Source of the DNA: JAJXWB01 sp046349085
Lineage (GTDB): Bacteria > Pseudomonadota > Alphaproteobacteria > Rhizobiales > Beijerinckiaceae
NCBI GenBank assembly: GCA_046349085.1
Contig: JAXMDA010000002.1
Location: forward strand, 186,001-250,000
Direction of reading: 5' to 3'
DNA length: 64,000 nucleotides
Both the position numbers and the translations under genes were made by a program. The number at the start of each line of letters is the position of its first letter. The stretch's first letter is position 1. Positions 7,671 through 17,075 of this stretch are shown in pieces. The notes below the pieces were generated by a model. It was not told the DNA's origin and ran no database searches. It saw only the letters and a list, made by a program, of their open reading frames with translations.

Positions 7671-8543
7671 TTGGCGCGCGTCCTGATCCCGCTCCCGGCC
7701 CGCGATTACGATCCGACCGAAGCCGCCGTTTCGTGGCGCGTGTTGCGCGATCTCGGCCACGCGATCGTGTTCGCCACGCCGGACGGCGTCGCGGCGCCGG
7801 CCGACGATCTCATGCTGCATGGCCGCGGCCTCGATCCCTGGGGTTTCGTCCCGGGCCTCGACCGTCTCGTCGTCATCGGCCGCTTCATGCGCGCCGATTC
7901 GGCTGGCCGCGACGCCTACGACGCCATGGTCGCGAGCGCGGAATGGCGCGCGCCGATCCGCTGGGACACGGCGCGTGAGAAAGATTTCGACGGCCTGCTG
8001 CTGCCGGGCGGCCATCGCGCGCGCGGGATGCGCGATTATCTCGAAAGCCCCGTGCTGCAGGCGCTCGCGGTCGATTTCTTTCGCGCCGGCAAGCCCGTCG
8101 GCGCCGTCTGCCACGGCGTCGTGCTGCTGGCGCGCAGCATCGATCCGGCGACCGGCCGCTCCGTCCTGTACGGACGCAAGACGACGGCGCTGACCTGGGC
8201 GCTGGAGAAGGTCGCCGTGCGCGTCGGCCGCATCGTGCGCTGGTGGGACCCGACCTATTATTCGACCTATCCGGAGCAACCGGGCGAGCCTGCGGGCTAT
8301 CGCAGCGTTCAGGCGGAAGTGACGCGCGCGCTCGCCGGTCCCGCCGATTTCCGCGACGTCCCGCCCGACGCGCCGGACTTCGCGCTCAAGACCAGCGGCC
8401 GCGCCCGCGACCGACGCGACGACCCGCGGCCGGCCTTCCTGGTGGAAGACGGCAATTATGTCTCCGCGCGCTGGCCGGGCGACGTCCATACGTTCGCAGC
8501 GGCGTTTGCGCGCCTTTTGCCTTCGGCGGCAAGCGCTGCATGA
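7671..8543 (+). CDS. DJ-1/PfpI family (type 1 glutamine amidotransferase-like) protein
   Basis: A 290-residue protein of the class I glutamine amidotransferase-like fold. It begins LARVLIPLPARDYDP and contains GLLLPGGH and the nucleophile elbow GAVCHGVVLLAR, whose cysteine is the expected reactive residue. Related proteins act as glyoxalase III/chaperones, hydrolases or proteases, so the activity is not assigned. TTG 7671 is taken as start because GGAGG (7662-7666) precedes it and the conserved beta-strand starts there; upstream reading crosses a terminator. It is an insertion between tsf and pyrH, which are normally adjacent. Confidence 0.75.
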   Translation: MARVLIPLPARDYDPTEAAVSWRVLRDLGHAIVFATPDGVAAPADDLMLHGRGLDPWGFVPGLDRLVVIGRFMRADSAGRDAYDAMVASAEWRAPIRWDTAREKDFDGLLLPGGHRARGMRDYLESPVLQALAVDFFRAGKPVGAVCHGVVLLARSIDPATGRSVLYGRKTTALTWALEKVAVRVGRIVRWWDPTYYSTYPEQPGEPAGYRSVQAEVTRALAGPADFRDVPPDAPDFALKTSGRARDRRDDPRPAFLVEDGNYVSARWPGDVHTFAAAFARLLPSAASAA

Positions 8544-8635
8544 CCTTCGCGCCTTGCCGCCTCCCTGCGCAGACCCTATGAAAGCGCGCCGCTTCGCGAT
8601 CGGAAGCGGCGACGATTCGCGCGAGACAGGCTGAA

Positions 8636-9373
8636 ATGAACACGTCCCCGGCGCAGCCCCGTTGGAAACGCGTGCTGGTCAAACTGTCCGGCGAGGCGTT
8701 GCAGGGCGGCCAGTCGCATGGCCTCGATCCCCAGACCGTCACGCGCATCGCCAAAGACCTCGCCGCCGCCGCCAGGGCGGGCGCGGAGGTCGGCGTGGTG
8801 GTCGGCGGCGGCAATTTCTTCCGCGGCCTGCAGGGCGCCGACAAGGGCATCGAGCGCGCGCGCGGCGATTCCATCGGCATGCTGGCGACGGTCATGAACG
8901 CGCTGGCGCTGGAGCAGGCGATCGAGGCGCAGGGGCAGGCCGCGCGCACGCTCTCGGCCGTCGCCATGCCGTCGATCTGCCAGCCCTATTCACGGCAGGC
9001 CGCGCTCGCGCATCTGGCCAAGGGCCGGGTGATCGTGCTGGGCGGCGGCACCGGCAATCCCTTCTTCACCACCGACACGGGCGCGGCTCTTCGCGCGGCG
9101 GAATTGTCGTGCGACGCGCTGATGAAGGCGACGCAGGTCGACGGCGTCTACACGGCCGACCCGAAAAAGGATCCGAATGCGCGTCGTTACGACACGCTCA
9201 CGCATGACGAAGCCATCGAAAAGCGCCTCGCCGTCATGGACACCGCGGCTTTCGCCCTTGCCCGCGAGAACCGTATTCCGATAATCGTCTTCTCATTGGC
9301 CGAGCCGGGCGCGATCCACAGCGCCTGGGAGGGCAGGGGACGGTTTACGCTGGTTTCGCCCGCCGCCGCCTGA
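8636..9373 (+). CDS. pyrH: UMP kinase
   Basis: Phosphorylates UMP to UDP in pyrimidine nucleotide synthesis; bacterial amino-acid-kinase fold, 245 residues. Visible signatures are RVLVKLSGEAL at the N-terminus, GGGNFFRG (about 57-64), TDTGAALRAAEL and the UMP/ATP loop QVDGVYTADPKKDP (about 166-180). It follows the PfpI gene by 92 bases and is 34 bases upstream of frr, in the usual order. Confidence 0.97.
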   Translation: MNTSPAQPRWKRVLVKLSGEALQGGQSHGLDPQTVTRIAKDLAAAARAGAEVGVVVGGGNFFRGLQGADKGIERARGDSIGMLATVMNALALEQAIEAQGQAARTLSAVAMPSICQPYSRQAALAHLAKGRVIVLGGGTGNPFFTTDTGAALRAAELSCDALMKATQVDGVYTADPKKDPNARRYDTLTHDEAIEKRLAVMDTAAFALARENRIPIIVFSLAEPGAIHSAWEGRGRFTLVSPAAA

Positions 9374-9407
9374 ACGGCGGCTTCCGTCCGACACGACAGG
9401 TGACGAC

Positions 9408-9968
9408 ATGTCCGCGACTTTCGATCTGAACGACCTCAAGCGGCGCATGCAGGCGTCGATCGCCGCGCTCAAGCACGAACTGGGCGGCCTGCGCACCGGC
9501 CGTGCGGCGGCGAGCCTGGTCGAGCCGGTCCATGTCGAGGCCTACGGCCAGTCCATGCCGCTCAATCAGGTCGCGACCATCTCCATTCCCGAGCCGCGCA
9601 TGATCGCCATCCAGGTCTGGGACAAGGCCATGGTGATCGCCGTCGACAAGGCGATCCGCGCCGCCAATCTCGGCCTGACGCCCACGGTCGAAGGCCAGAT
9701 TCTTCGCGTGCGGATGCCCGAACTGAACGAGCAGCGCCGCAAGGAGTTGGTGAAGGTGGCGCACAAATACGCCGAGGAATCGCGCGTCGCCATCCGCCAC
9801 ATCCGCCGCGACGGGCTCGATGTCCTGAAGAAGCAACTTAAGGACAAAGTTATCGGCGAGGATGACGAGAAGCGTCACGAGACCGAGGTGCAGAAGGCCA
9901 CCGACGCGGCCATCGTCGAGGTCGATCAGGTGCTCGCGACGAAGGAAAAGGAGATCATGCAGGTCTAG
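9408..9968 (+). CDS. frr: ribosome recycling factor
   Basis: Splits post-termination ribosomes together with EF-G. The 186-residue length is standard, with GGLRTGRAAASLVEPV near the N-terminus and the conserved KVAHKYAEESRVAIRHIRRD helix. Short spacing on both sides (34 and 40 bases) supports co-transcription with pyrH and uppS. Confidence 0.97.
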   Translation: MSATFDLNDLKRRMQASIAALKHELGGLRTGRAAASLVEPVHVEAYGQSMPLNQVATISIPEPRMIAIQVWDKAMVIAVDKAIRAANLGLTPTVEGQILRVRMPELNEQRRKELVKVAHKYAEESRVAIRHIRRDGLDVLKKQLKDKVIGEDDEKRHETEVQKATDAAIVEVDQVLATKEKEIMQV

Positions 9969-10008
9969 CGGCCGGCATGTATCCAATCCCGCATTTCCGG
10001 GAGTTTCG

Positions 10009-10803
10009 ATGAGCGACGGCGAGAAGCGCGAAGCAGGCGGGGCGATCTCCGGGTCGCCGGCGCCGTTGCGCGTGAAGGCGCCGCGCCATGTCGCCATCAT
10101 CATGGACGGCAACGGCCGCTGGGCCGCGCAGCGCAAGCTGCCGCGCTTCGAGGGCCATCGTCGCGGCGTCGAGGCGCTGCGCCGCACGGTGCGCAACGCC
10201 ATCGATCTGGGCGTCGAATATCTGACCGTCTATTCCTTCTCGTCGGAAAACTGGTCGCGTCCGATCGACGAGGTCACGGGCCTGATGGGCCTGCTCAAGC
10301 GCTTCATTCGCAACGACCTCGCCGAACTGCACGCCAACAACGTGCGTATCCGCGTGATCGGCGCGCGCGAGGGGCTGCCGAGCGACATCGGCCCGCTGCT
10401 CGCCGAGGCCGAGGACGTCACCCGCGCCAATACCGGCCTCGTGCTGGTCATCGCCTTCAATTATGGCGGGCGGCAGGAGATTGTCGCGGCCGCGCGCGCG
10501 CTCGCCGAAGACGTCGCCGCCGGCCGTCTCGATCCCGCAGCCATCGACGCGGACCTGTTCGAGAAGAAGCTGCACACGTCCGATATTCCCGATCCCGATC
10601 TCGTCATCCGCACATCGGGCGAGGTGCGCACGTCGAATTTCCTGCCCTGGCAGTCGGCCTATGCGGAATTCGTCTTCACGCCCGTGCTGTGGCCCGATTT
10701 CGACCGCGCCGCCTTCGAGCAGGCGCTCGACGAATTCAAGCGGCGCGAGCGGCGTTTTGGCGGCGTGGACGCTGTCCGACCCGTGAAGAAGACCGCTTCG
10801 TGA
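10009..10803 (+). CDS. uppS: isoprenyl transferase (undecaprenyl diphosphate synthase)
   Basis: A cis-prenyltransferase making undecaprenyl diphosphate, the lipid carrier for peptidoglycan and O-antigen. It has 264 residues, with the catalytic Asp33 in IIMDGNGRW, the FSSENWSRP motif and RTSGEVRTSNFLPWQ near the C-terminus. ATG 10009 is chosen over further in-frame upstream codons because these overlap frr. Its stop overlaps the GTG of cdsA (GTGA, 10800-10803). Confidence 0.95.
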   Translation: MSDGEKREAGGAISGSPAPLRVKAPRHVAIIMDGNGRWAAQRKLPRFEGHRRGVEALRRTVRNAIDLGVEYLTVYSFSSENWSRPIDEVTGLMGLLKRFIRNDLAELHANNVRIRVIGAREGLPSDIGPLLAEAEDVTRANTGLVLVIAFNYGGRQEIVAAARALAEDVAAGRLDPAAIDADLFEKKLHTSDIPDPDLVIRTSGEVRTSNFLPWQSAYAEFVFTPVLWPDFDRAAFEQALDEFKRRERRFGGVDAVRPVKKTAS

Positions 10804-11681
10804 CCGAAGCTCCGGGCCATCAGGCCGCGCCCGCCAAGGGCCCGAATTTCTCCGACCTGCGCACCCGGGTGATGTCGGCGCTCGTGATGATCGCCGCCGC
10901 CGTCGGCGCGCTGGTGGCGGGCGGCGCGCCCTTCATCCTCTTCTGGCTGGCGGCGGCCATCGCCATGGTCTGGGAATGGCAGAAGCTGCTGGGCGAGGAG
11001 CGTCGCCGGCCGCGCTTCGTCCTCGGCGCGGCGTCCCTCGCCGTCGCCTGCGCCTTCGCCACCCAGAACGGCGCGGATTACGCGCTGCTGATCCTCGTCC
11101 TCGGCGCGCTCGCCGTGGGCTGGCTCGGCCCGCTCGGCCTGCGCGTGTGGGCCGGCGCCGGCGTCCTCTATGCCGGCGCGCTCATCGTCTCGATATCCGC
11201 CATTCGCCCGCCGCTGCCCGCGCTGCTGGAGCCGCCCTATAATCTCAGGGCGATCCTCTGGTTGTTCGCGGTGGTCTGGGGCACCGACATCATGGCCTAT
11301 TTCGGCGGGCGGCTGATCGGCGGCCCCAAACTCTGGCCGCGCGTTTCGGCGGGCAAGACATGGTCGGGCACGATCGTCGGGATCGTCAGCGGCGCGCTGG
11401 CCGGTCTGGCGGTGGCGGCCATCCGGCCGGAGGGGCCGGTAGCGGTGGTTCCGCTGCTGCTGGTCGGGCTTGCCGGCGGCGCCGCCGCGCAGGCCGGCGA
11501 TCTTCTCGAATCTTCCATCAAGCGTCGCTTCGGCGTGAAGGATTCCAGCCAGCTCATTCCCGGGCACGGCGGCGTCATGGACCGGCTGGACGGCTTCGTC
11601 GCCGCCGCCGTCTTCGTCGCGGCGCTCGGCGCTGTGCGGGGAACGCCGACGGTGGCCGAGGGTTTGTTCGTATGGCCATGA
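10800..11681 (+). CDS. cdsA: phosphatidate cytidylyltransferase
   Basis: A membrane enzyme that activates phosphatidic acid to CDP-diacylglycerol. It has 293 residues, with several hydrophobic helices and the C-terminal family signature SSIKRRFGVKDSSQLIPGHGG followed by MDRLDG. Start GTG 10800 overlaps the uppS stop. Its end overlaps the dxr start region, so uppS-cdsA-dxr are translationally coupled. Confidence 0.94.
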   Translation: MTEAPGHQAAPAKGPNFSDLRTRVMSALVMIAAAVGALVAGGAPFILFWLAAAIAMVWEWQKLLGEERRRPRFVLGAASLAVACAFATQNGADYALLILVLGALAVGWLGPLGLRVWAGAGVLYAGALIVSISAIRPPLPALLEPPYNLRAILWLFAVVWGTDIMAYFGGRLIGGPKLWPRVSAGKTWSGTIVGIVSGALAGLAVAAIRPEGPVAVVPLLLVGLAGGAAAQAGDLLESSIKRRFGVKDSSQLIPGHGGVMDRLDGFVAAAVFVAALGAVRGTPTVAEGLFVWP

Positions 11682-12892
11682 CCACGCAAGGCGACGCTAC
11701 GCAGCGCAAGATCGTTCTTCTGGGCGCGACCGGCTCCATCGGCCGCTCCACCATCGACATCGTCGAACAGGCGCCGCACGCCTTCGCGGTCGAGGCGGTC
11801 GCGGGCGGCCGCGATGTCGCCGCGCTGGCCGAACTGGCGATCCGCGTCGGCGCGCGCTTTGCGGCAATCCGCGATGAAAAGCTCTATGGCGAGCTGAAGT
11901 CGGCGCTGTCCGGCAGCAAAGTCGAGGCGGCGGCGGGCGCGAAGGCGGTGGTGGAGGCGGCGCTGCGTCCCGCCGACATCGTCGTCGGCGCGATCTCCGG
12001 CGCTGCCGGCGTCGAGCCGACCTACGCCGCGCTGGCCGAGGGCCGCACCATCGCGCTCGCCAACAAGGAATGCCTCGTCTGCGCCGGCGCCCCCTTCATG
12101 CGCAAGGCCGCCGAGACCAACGCCGTCATTCTCCCCCTCGACAGCGAGCACGACGCGCTCTGGCAGGCGCTCGGCGGCGCTGATGCGAAAAGCGTCGAGA
12201 AGCTCATCATCACCGCCTCGGGCGGCCCGTTCCGCACATGGACGGCCGAACAGATCGCCGGCGCGACGCGCGAACAGGCGCTCAAGCACCCCAACTGGTC
12301 GATGGGCCAGAAGATCACCATCGACTCGGCCTCGATGATGAACAAGGGGCTGGAGTTGATCGAGGCGCACCACCTGTTCGGCGTGCCCGTCAGCCGCCTC
12401 GACGTGCTGGTGCATCCGCAGTCGATCATCCACGGACTCGTGGCTTTCGCCGACGGCTCGGTGACCGCCAGCCTCTACGCGCCGGACATGCGCGTGCCGA
12501 TCGCCCATTGCCTGGGCTGGCCCGAACGGCTGAGGACCAACGCCAAGCGGCTCGATCTCGCCGAAGTCGCGACGCTGACCTTCGAGAAGCCTGATCTTGG
12601 GCGTTTCCCGGCGCTGGCCGTCGCCATGGACGCGCTGAAGCAGGGCGGGGCGATGCCGACCGTGCTCAACGCCGCCAACGAGATCGCGGTCGCCGCTTTT
12701 CTGGCGGGCGAATGTTCCTTCCCCGAAATCGCCCGGATTGTAGGCGAAGCCTGCGAGAAGGCCGCGCGCGACGGTTCCGCCCGCGAGCCTGCCTCCATCG
12801 AGGAGGCGCTGGCCGTTGACCATATTGTCAGAGAAAGTTCCCGGGCCTCCTTGGCCGCTAAAGCTCGATCCGGCATGGTAACGGTTCAGTAA
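11672..12892 (+). CDS. dxr: 1-deoxy-D-xylulose-5-phosphate reductoisomerase
   Basis: Second enzyme of the MEP isoprenoid pathway (DXP to MEP, NADPH). It has 406 residues, with NADPH-binding LLGATGSIGRS, NKECLVCAG, the metal/substrate segment SEHDALWQ, the flexible-loop ASGGPFR and SMMNKGLELIEAHHLF. ATG 11672 has GAGGG nine bases upstream; ATG 11678, which overlaps the cdsA stop as ATGA, is an alternative. It supplies the precursor used by uppS two genes upstream. Confidence 0.95.
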   Translation: MAMTTQGDATQRKIVLLGATGSIGRSTIDIVEQAPHAFAVEAVAGGRDVAALAELAIRVGARFAAIRDEKLYGELKSALSGSKVEAAAGAKAVVEAALRPADIVVGAISGAAGVEPTYAALAEGRTIALANKECLVCAGAPFMRKAAETNAVILPLDSEHDALWQALGGADAKSVEKLIITASGGPFRTWTAEQIAGATREQALKHPNWSMGQKITIDSASMMNKGLELIEAHHLFGVPVSRLDVLVHPQSIIHGLVAFADGSVTASLYAPDMRVPIAHCLGWPERLRTNAKRLDLAEVATLTFEKPDLGRFPALAVAMDALKQGGAMPTVLNAANEIAVAAFLAGECSFPEIARIVGEACEKAARDGSAREPASIEEALAVDHIVRESSRASLAAKARSGMVTVQ

Positions 12893-12951
12893 CCATTTCG
12901 CCCTCGCCGCGCTTCGGCCCGGCGATGAAATGCGGCGAAACCGGAGGCCAC

Positions 12952-14100
12952 ATGTTGGATGCGTTGTACTCGACCGGGCTCTACGTGATCCCGTTCATCC
13001 TCGTCCTCACCATCGTCGTTTTCGTGCACGAGCTCGGACATTTCTGGGTCGGCCGGCGCTGCGGCATCAAGGTGGACGCCTTTTCCATCGGCTTTGGCCC
13101 GGAACTCTTCGCCTTCGTCGACCGCCACGGCACCCGCTGGCGCGTCGCCGCCTTGCCACTGGGCGGCTACGTCAAGTTTCACGGCGACGCCAACGGCGCG
13201 AGCATGGCCGACGATTCGGCCATCGACGCCATGCCCGCGGCAGAACGCGCGACGACCTTCGCCGCCCAGCCCATCTGGAAGCGCGCCGCGACAGTGGCCG
13301 CTGGCCCCATCGCCAATTTCATCCTGGCGATATTCATTTTCGCCGCGGTCTTCTTCACGCTCGGGCGTGCGGTGCTCACCCCGCGCGTCGACAGCGTGGC
13401 GGCTGGCAGCGCGGCGGAAGTCGCGGGCTTTCTGCCGGGTGATCTCGTACTTGAGATCGACGGACAAAAGATCGGCAGCTTCAACGACTTGCAGCGAATC
13501 GTCACCACCTCGCCCGATCAGGCCCTGACGTTCCTCGTGGACCGCGGCGGCAAGGGCGTGACGCTGACCGCGACGCCGCGCCTGAAGGAGATGGATTCGC
13601 CGATCGGCAAGGCGCGCATCGGCCTTCTCGGCGTCCAGGCAGGCGGCAAGCCCGAGGATTGGCGCACCGAGACCTACGGCCTCGTCGATTCGCTCAGGCT
13701 CGCGGGGCAGGAGACCTGGTTCGTGGTGCGCCAGACGGCCGGCTACCTCGGCGGCCTCATGATCGGCAAGGAAAGCCCCGACCAGCTTTCCGGCCCGGCC
13801 GGTCTCGCCCAGGTCTCGGGCGAAATGGCCAAGCTCGGGGTGAGCGCGCTGCTCAATCTGGTGGCGATTCTCTCGATTTCGATCGGTCTGCTTAACCTTG
13901 CGCCGGTCCCGCTGCTCGACGGCGGCCACCTCCTCTTTTACGTCATCGAAGGGATCCGGGGCCGCGCGCTCAACGAACGGGCCCAGGAGATCGGTTTTCG
14001 CATCGGAATCGCCGTTGTCGGCGGCCTGATGGTGCTGGCGACCTACAATGATATCGCCCGGTTGGGCCCGCCGATCCTGAAGTGGATCCTGCGCGGTTAA
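12952..14100 (+). CDS. rseP: site-2 metalloprotease RseP/MmpA
   Basis: An intramembrane zinc protease that in relatives cleaves anti-sigma factors or membrane regulators. It has 382 residues, with HELGH at residues 26-30 in the first membrane helix, a PDZ domain in the middle (about 120-190) and the second active-site motif NLAPVPLLDGGH near residue 315. ATG 12952 is set by GGAGG (12943-12947). It lies directly upstream of bamA, as in most proteobacteria. Confidence 0.94.
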   Translation: MLDALYSTGLYVIPFILVLTIVVFVHELGHFWVGRRCGIKVDAFSIGFGPELFAFVDRHGTRWRVAALPLGGYVKFHGDANGASMADDSAIDAMPAAERATTFAAQPIWKRAATVAAGPIANFILAIFIFAAVFFTLGRAVLTPRVDSVAAGSAAEVAGFLPGDLVLEIDGQKIGSFNDLQRIVTTSPDQALTFLVDRGGKGVTLTATPRLKEMDSPIGKARIGLLGVQAGGKPEDWRTETYGLVDSLRLAGQETWFVVRQTAGYLGGLMIGKESPDQLSGPAGLAQVSGEMAKLGVSALLNLVAILSISIGLLNLAPVPLLDGGHLLFYVIEGIRGRALNERAQEIGFRIGIAVVGGLMVLATYNDIARLGPPILKWILRG

Positions 14101-14135
14101 CCGCCTGCTGACCATGTTTGTGTCGCGTCGGCCAC

Positions 14136-14155
14136 GCCGGCCCAAAAAGGCCGGC
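14136..14155. other. stem-loop in the rseP-bamA intergenic region
   Basis: GCCGGCC, loop CAAAAA, GGCCGGC form a perfect hairpin 35 bases after the rseP stop. No T-run follows, so it is either an RNA-stability structure or a rho-dependent element. The remaining interval to 14329 should hold the bamA leader; no gene is seen there. Confidence 0.4.
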
Positions 14156-14329
14156 TGAAGGGTAGATCGGCATTTGCAGGTTAACGTAAACCGAGTAGAA
14201 GCAACGTGCGGTCGAGCCTGTGAAAGGCTCGACCTTTCAAGATTGAACGGCTGGCGCGCCGTGGAACCCAGGTTCTGGCGCGCGAGGTCGGTCGCCCAAG
14301 GCGGCCATGAAGGAACAGGGATCGGCGTA

Positions 14330-16819
14330 ATGCATCGTACGCAACGAATTTGGACCCGCCTCGCCTTGGTCGGGTCTTTGGTCGGAGGGCTGGGACTTTC
14401 GGGTTCGGCTCACGCCCAGTCGGTCACGGTGCAGGGCAACAGTCGCGTCGATTCGGAGACGGTGCGCTCCTATTTCACCAGCACGGACGCCGCAGGCGTG
14501 GCGGCGGGCGAAAAGGCCTTGCGCGACAGCGGCCTGTTCTCCTCGGTGCGCGTCAGCCGCCGCGGATCGAACGTCGTCGTTCAGGTTTCCGAGAACAACA
14601 TCATCAATAACGTCGCCTTCGAGGGCAACAGCAAGGTCAAGGGCGACCAGCTCCGTCCGGAGCTGCAGCTGCGCTCGCGCGGTCCGTTCAGCCCGTCCGT
14701 GGCCGCCGCGGACGTCGAGCGAATCAGGGAAATCTACAAGCGCTCCGGCCGCGCCGCGGCCAAGGTCAGCTATCGCACGGTCAATCTGCCGAACGGCCGC
14801 ATCGACGTCGTCTATACGATCGACGAGGGCGACAAGACCGGCGTCAAGGTCATCAACTTCTCGGGCAACCAGGCCTATTCGACCGGCAAGCTCGTCGGCC
14901 TCATGCAGACGACGGAAATGAACTTCCTGTCGTTCCTGAAGAACACCGACGTCTATGATCCCGATCGCATTTCGTCCGACCTCGAGCTGATCCGCCGCTA
15001 CTACCTGAAGAACGGCTACGCCGACTTCCAGGTCGTCGGCAACGAGGCGCATTTCGACCCTGCCCAGGGCGGCTACGTCGTCAACATCGCGATCAACGAG
15101 GGCCCGCAGTATCGCGTGTCCAATGTTTCCGTGCAGTCGCATCTGCCGGAGGTCCCCGGCGAAACGCTGATGCCGCTGGTCCGCCTGTCGGCCGGCGAGA
15201 TCTACAACGGCGACCTCGTCGAGAAGTCGGTCGAGGCGCTGACCAAGGCGCTTGCCCGGCGCGGCTATGCCTTCGCGCAGGTTCGCCCGCGCGGCGGCCG
15301 CAACGCCGGAGCGCAGACCGTCAGCATCGACTTCGTCATCGACGAGGGCCCGCGCGTCTACATCGAGCGCATCAATGTCCGCGGCAACACCCGCACGCGC
15401 GACTACGTGGTGCGCCGCGAGTTCGAGATCGGCGAGGGCGACGCCTACAATCGCGTTCTGATGGACCGCGCCGAGCGCCGCCTCAACAACCTCGGCTACT
15501 TCAAGAAGGTCCGCATCACCAACGAGCCGGGCTCCTCGCCCGATCGCGTGGTCATCAACGTGGAGGTCGAGGACCAGCCCACCGGCAACTTCTCCGTGTC
15601 GGGCGGCTATTCGACGTCGGACGGGTTCATCGCGGAAGTCTCGGTCAGCGAGTCCAACTTCATGGGCCGCGGCCAGTACGTTCGCGCCGCCGCCACGCTC
15701 GGCCAGCGCACCAAGGGCCTCGAGTTCAACTTCACCGAGCCCTATTTCCTCGACACGCGCGTGGCCGTCGGTTTCGACCTCTACGTCAAGAAGAACACGA
15801 CGTCGAAATACAGCGTCTACAACACGACGACGGCGGGCGCCACGCTGCGCGCGGGCATCCCGATCACCGACGAGATCACCATCGCGCCGCGTTATTCGAT
15901 CTATTCGACCTACCTGACGATCCCGAACGACACGGCGCACCCCTACAACGACTGTAGCTATCCGATCCCCGGCATTACGCCCGGCCCGACGGGCTTCTTC
16001 CCGGCCAGCATCTTCGTGAACTGCGCCACCAACGGCGAAGCCTCGATCGCGATCAAGGCGCAGCAGGGCACGACGATCACGTCGATGTTCGGCTATACGG
16101 TCGCCTACAGCACGCTCGACAACCCGAAGAAGCCGACGGACGGCGTCTACGCCGCGCTCAACGTGGACGTGGCCGGCGCAGGCGGCGACCCGCGGTTCGT
16201 GCGCACCACGGGCGACGCTCGCTACTATCGCGAGATTTTCGACAATGTCGTCGCCTTTGCCCGCATCCAGGGCGGCGCCATGGGCGCATACGGCGGCTAC
16301 CACCTGCGCGTGACCGACCAGTTCAACCCCGGTCCTTCGCTGGTGCGCGGCTTCGCGCCGGGCGGCATCGGCCCGCGCGACATCTCGAACCCGTTCAACT
16401 ACAAGGGCAACTCGCTCGGCGGATCGAAGTACCTCGGCGCCTCGCTCGAAGCGCAGTTCCCGATCTTCGGCATGCCGCGCGAACTCGGCCTCAAGGGCGC
16501 CGTCTTCGCCGACGCCGGCACGGTCTGGGGCTACAGCGGCCGCACGAACTTCACGACGGCGCAGGATGCGATCCTCTATGGCGTCCCCCCGGCGCTGGCG
16601 GCTGTCGGCTGTATCCCGGCCTATACGGCGCCGTGGTTCGGTCCCGGCACCTGCTTGCAGGTCGGCGGCGACACCAAGAAGATCCGCACCTCGGTCGGCG
16701 CGTCGCTGCTCTGGGACTCGCCGATGGGACCGATCCGCTTCGACTTCGCCAAGGCTCTTTCCAAGTCGGCCTACGACCAGACGCAGTTCTTCCGCTTCTC
16801 CGGCGGCGGCAGCTTCTGA
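14330..16819 (+). CDS. bamA: outer membrane protein assembly factor BamA
   Basis: The central beta-barrel subunit of the BAM complex that inserts outer-membrane proteins. It has 829 residues. A signal peptide ends near SGSAHAQ, five POTRA repeats follow (about residues 30-400), then a 16-strand barrel with GxxRG-type lid motif LVRGFAPGGIGPRD and a terminal aromatic residue (GGGSF). ATG 14330 is chosen because the signal peptide starts there; the frame is open for 52 further codons upstream. The last gene before the damaged block begins. Confidence 0.96.
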   Translation: MHRTQRIWTRLALVGSLVGGLGLSGSAHAQSVTVQGNSRVDSETVRSYFTSTDAAGVAAGEKALRDSGLFSSVRVSRRGSNVVVQVSENNIINNVAFEGNSKVKGDQLRPELQLRSRGPFSPSVAAADVERIREIYKRSGRAAAKVSYRTVNLPNGRIDVVYTIDEGDKTGVKVINFSGNQAYSTGKLVGLMQTTEMNFLSFLKNTDVYDPDRISSDLELIRRYYLKNGYADFQVVGNEAHFDPAQGGYVVNIAINEGPQYRVSNVSVQSHLPEVPGETLMPLVRLSAGEIYNGDLVEKSVEALTKALARRGYAFAQVRPRGGRNAGAQTVSIDFVIDEGPRVYIERINVRGNTRTRDYVVRREFEIGEGDAYNRVLMDRAERRLNNLGYFKKVRITNEPGSSPDRVVINVEVEDQPTGNFSVSGGYSTSDGFIAEVSVSESNFMGRGQYVRAAATLGQRTKGLEFNFTEPYFLDTRVAVGFDLYVKKNTTSKYSVYNTTTAGATLRAGIPITDEITIAPRYSIYSTYLTIPNDTAHPYNDCSYPIPGITPGPTGFFPASIFVNCATNGEASIAIKAQQGTTITSMFGYTVAYSTLDNPKKPTDGVYAALNVDVAGAGGDPRFVRTTGDARYYREIFDNVVAFARIQGGAMGAYGGYHLRVTDQFNPGPSLVRGFAPGGIGPRDISNPFNYKGNSLGGSKYLGASLEAQFPIFGMPRELGLKGAVFADAGTVWGYSGRTNFTTAQDAILYGVPPALAAVGCIPAYTAPWFGPGTCLQVGGDTKKIRTSVGASLLWDSPMGPIRFDFAKALSKSAYDQTQFFRFSGGGSF

Positions 16820-16841
16820 TCCCTGCCGACAAGACATCGAG

Positions 16842-16868
16842 CGGCCCCTTCGGGGGCCGTTTTCGTTT
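16842..16868 (+). terminator. intrinsic terminator of bamA
   Basis: The stem CGGCCCC (16842-16848), loop TTCG and GGGGCCG (16853-16859) is followed by TTTTCGTTT. It is a compact rho-independent terminator that separates bamA from lpxD. The rest of the gap to 17075 shows no gene. Confidence 0.88.
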
Positions 16869-17075
16869 GGCCGGCGTCCCGCGCCCGCATTTGCTTTCGA
16901 CGCGTTGGCGCTACGCGGACGCGGCGCTATAAGGACTCACCGCCGCATCCGGCGGAGTGGGGCGCGTGGAAGGCGATCTTTCGCGCAAGGCGCGCTCTGC
17001 GCTTATGGAGCCGATCAGCTCTCCGGCATTTGAGCGAGTCCGCTCACATGCCGGCTGATCCAGCCTGCGGACGGC

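Noticed and set aside
14237..16837. An uninterrupted open frame of about 866 codons antisense to bamA, and similar long antisense frames over dxr, the D-aminoacylase-like gene and acyl-CoA dehydrogenase.
   Set aside because: Very GC-rich codon use leaves few stops on the opposite strand. The translations are low-complexity Arg/Ala/Asp-rich and resemble no family, while the sense genes are unmistakable.
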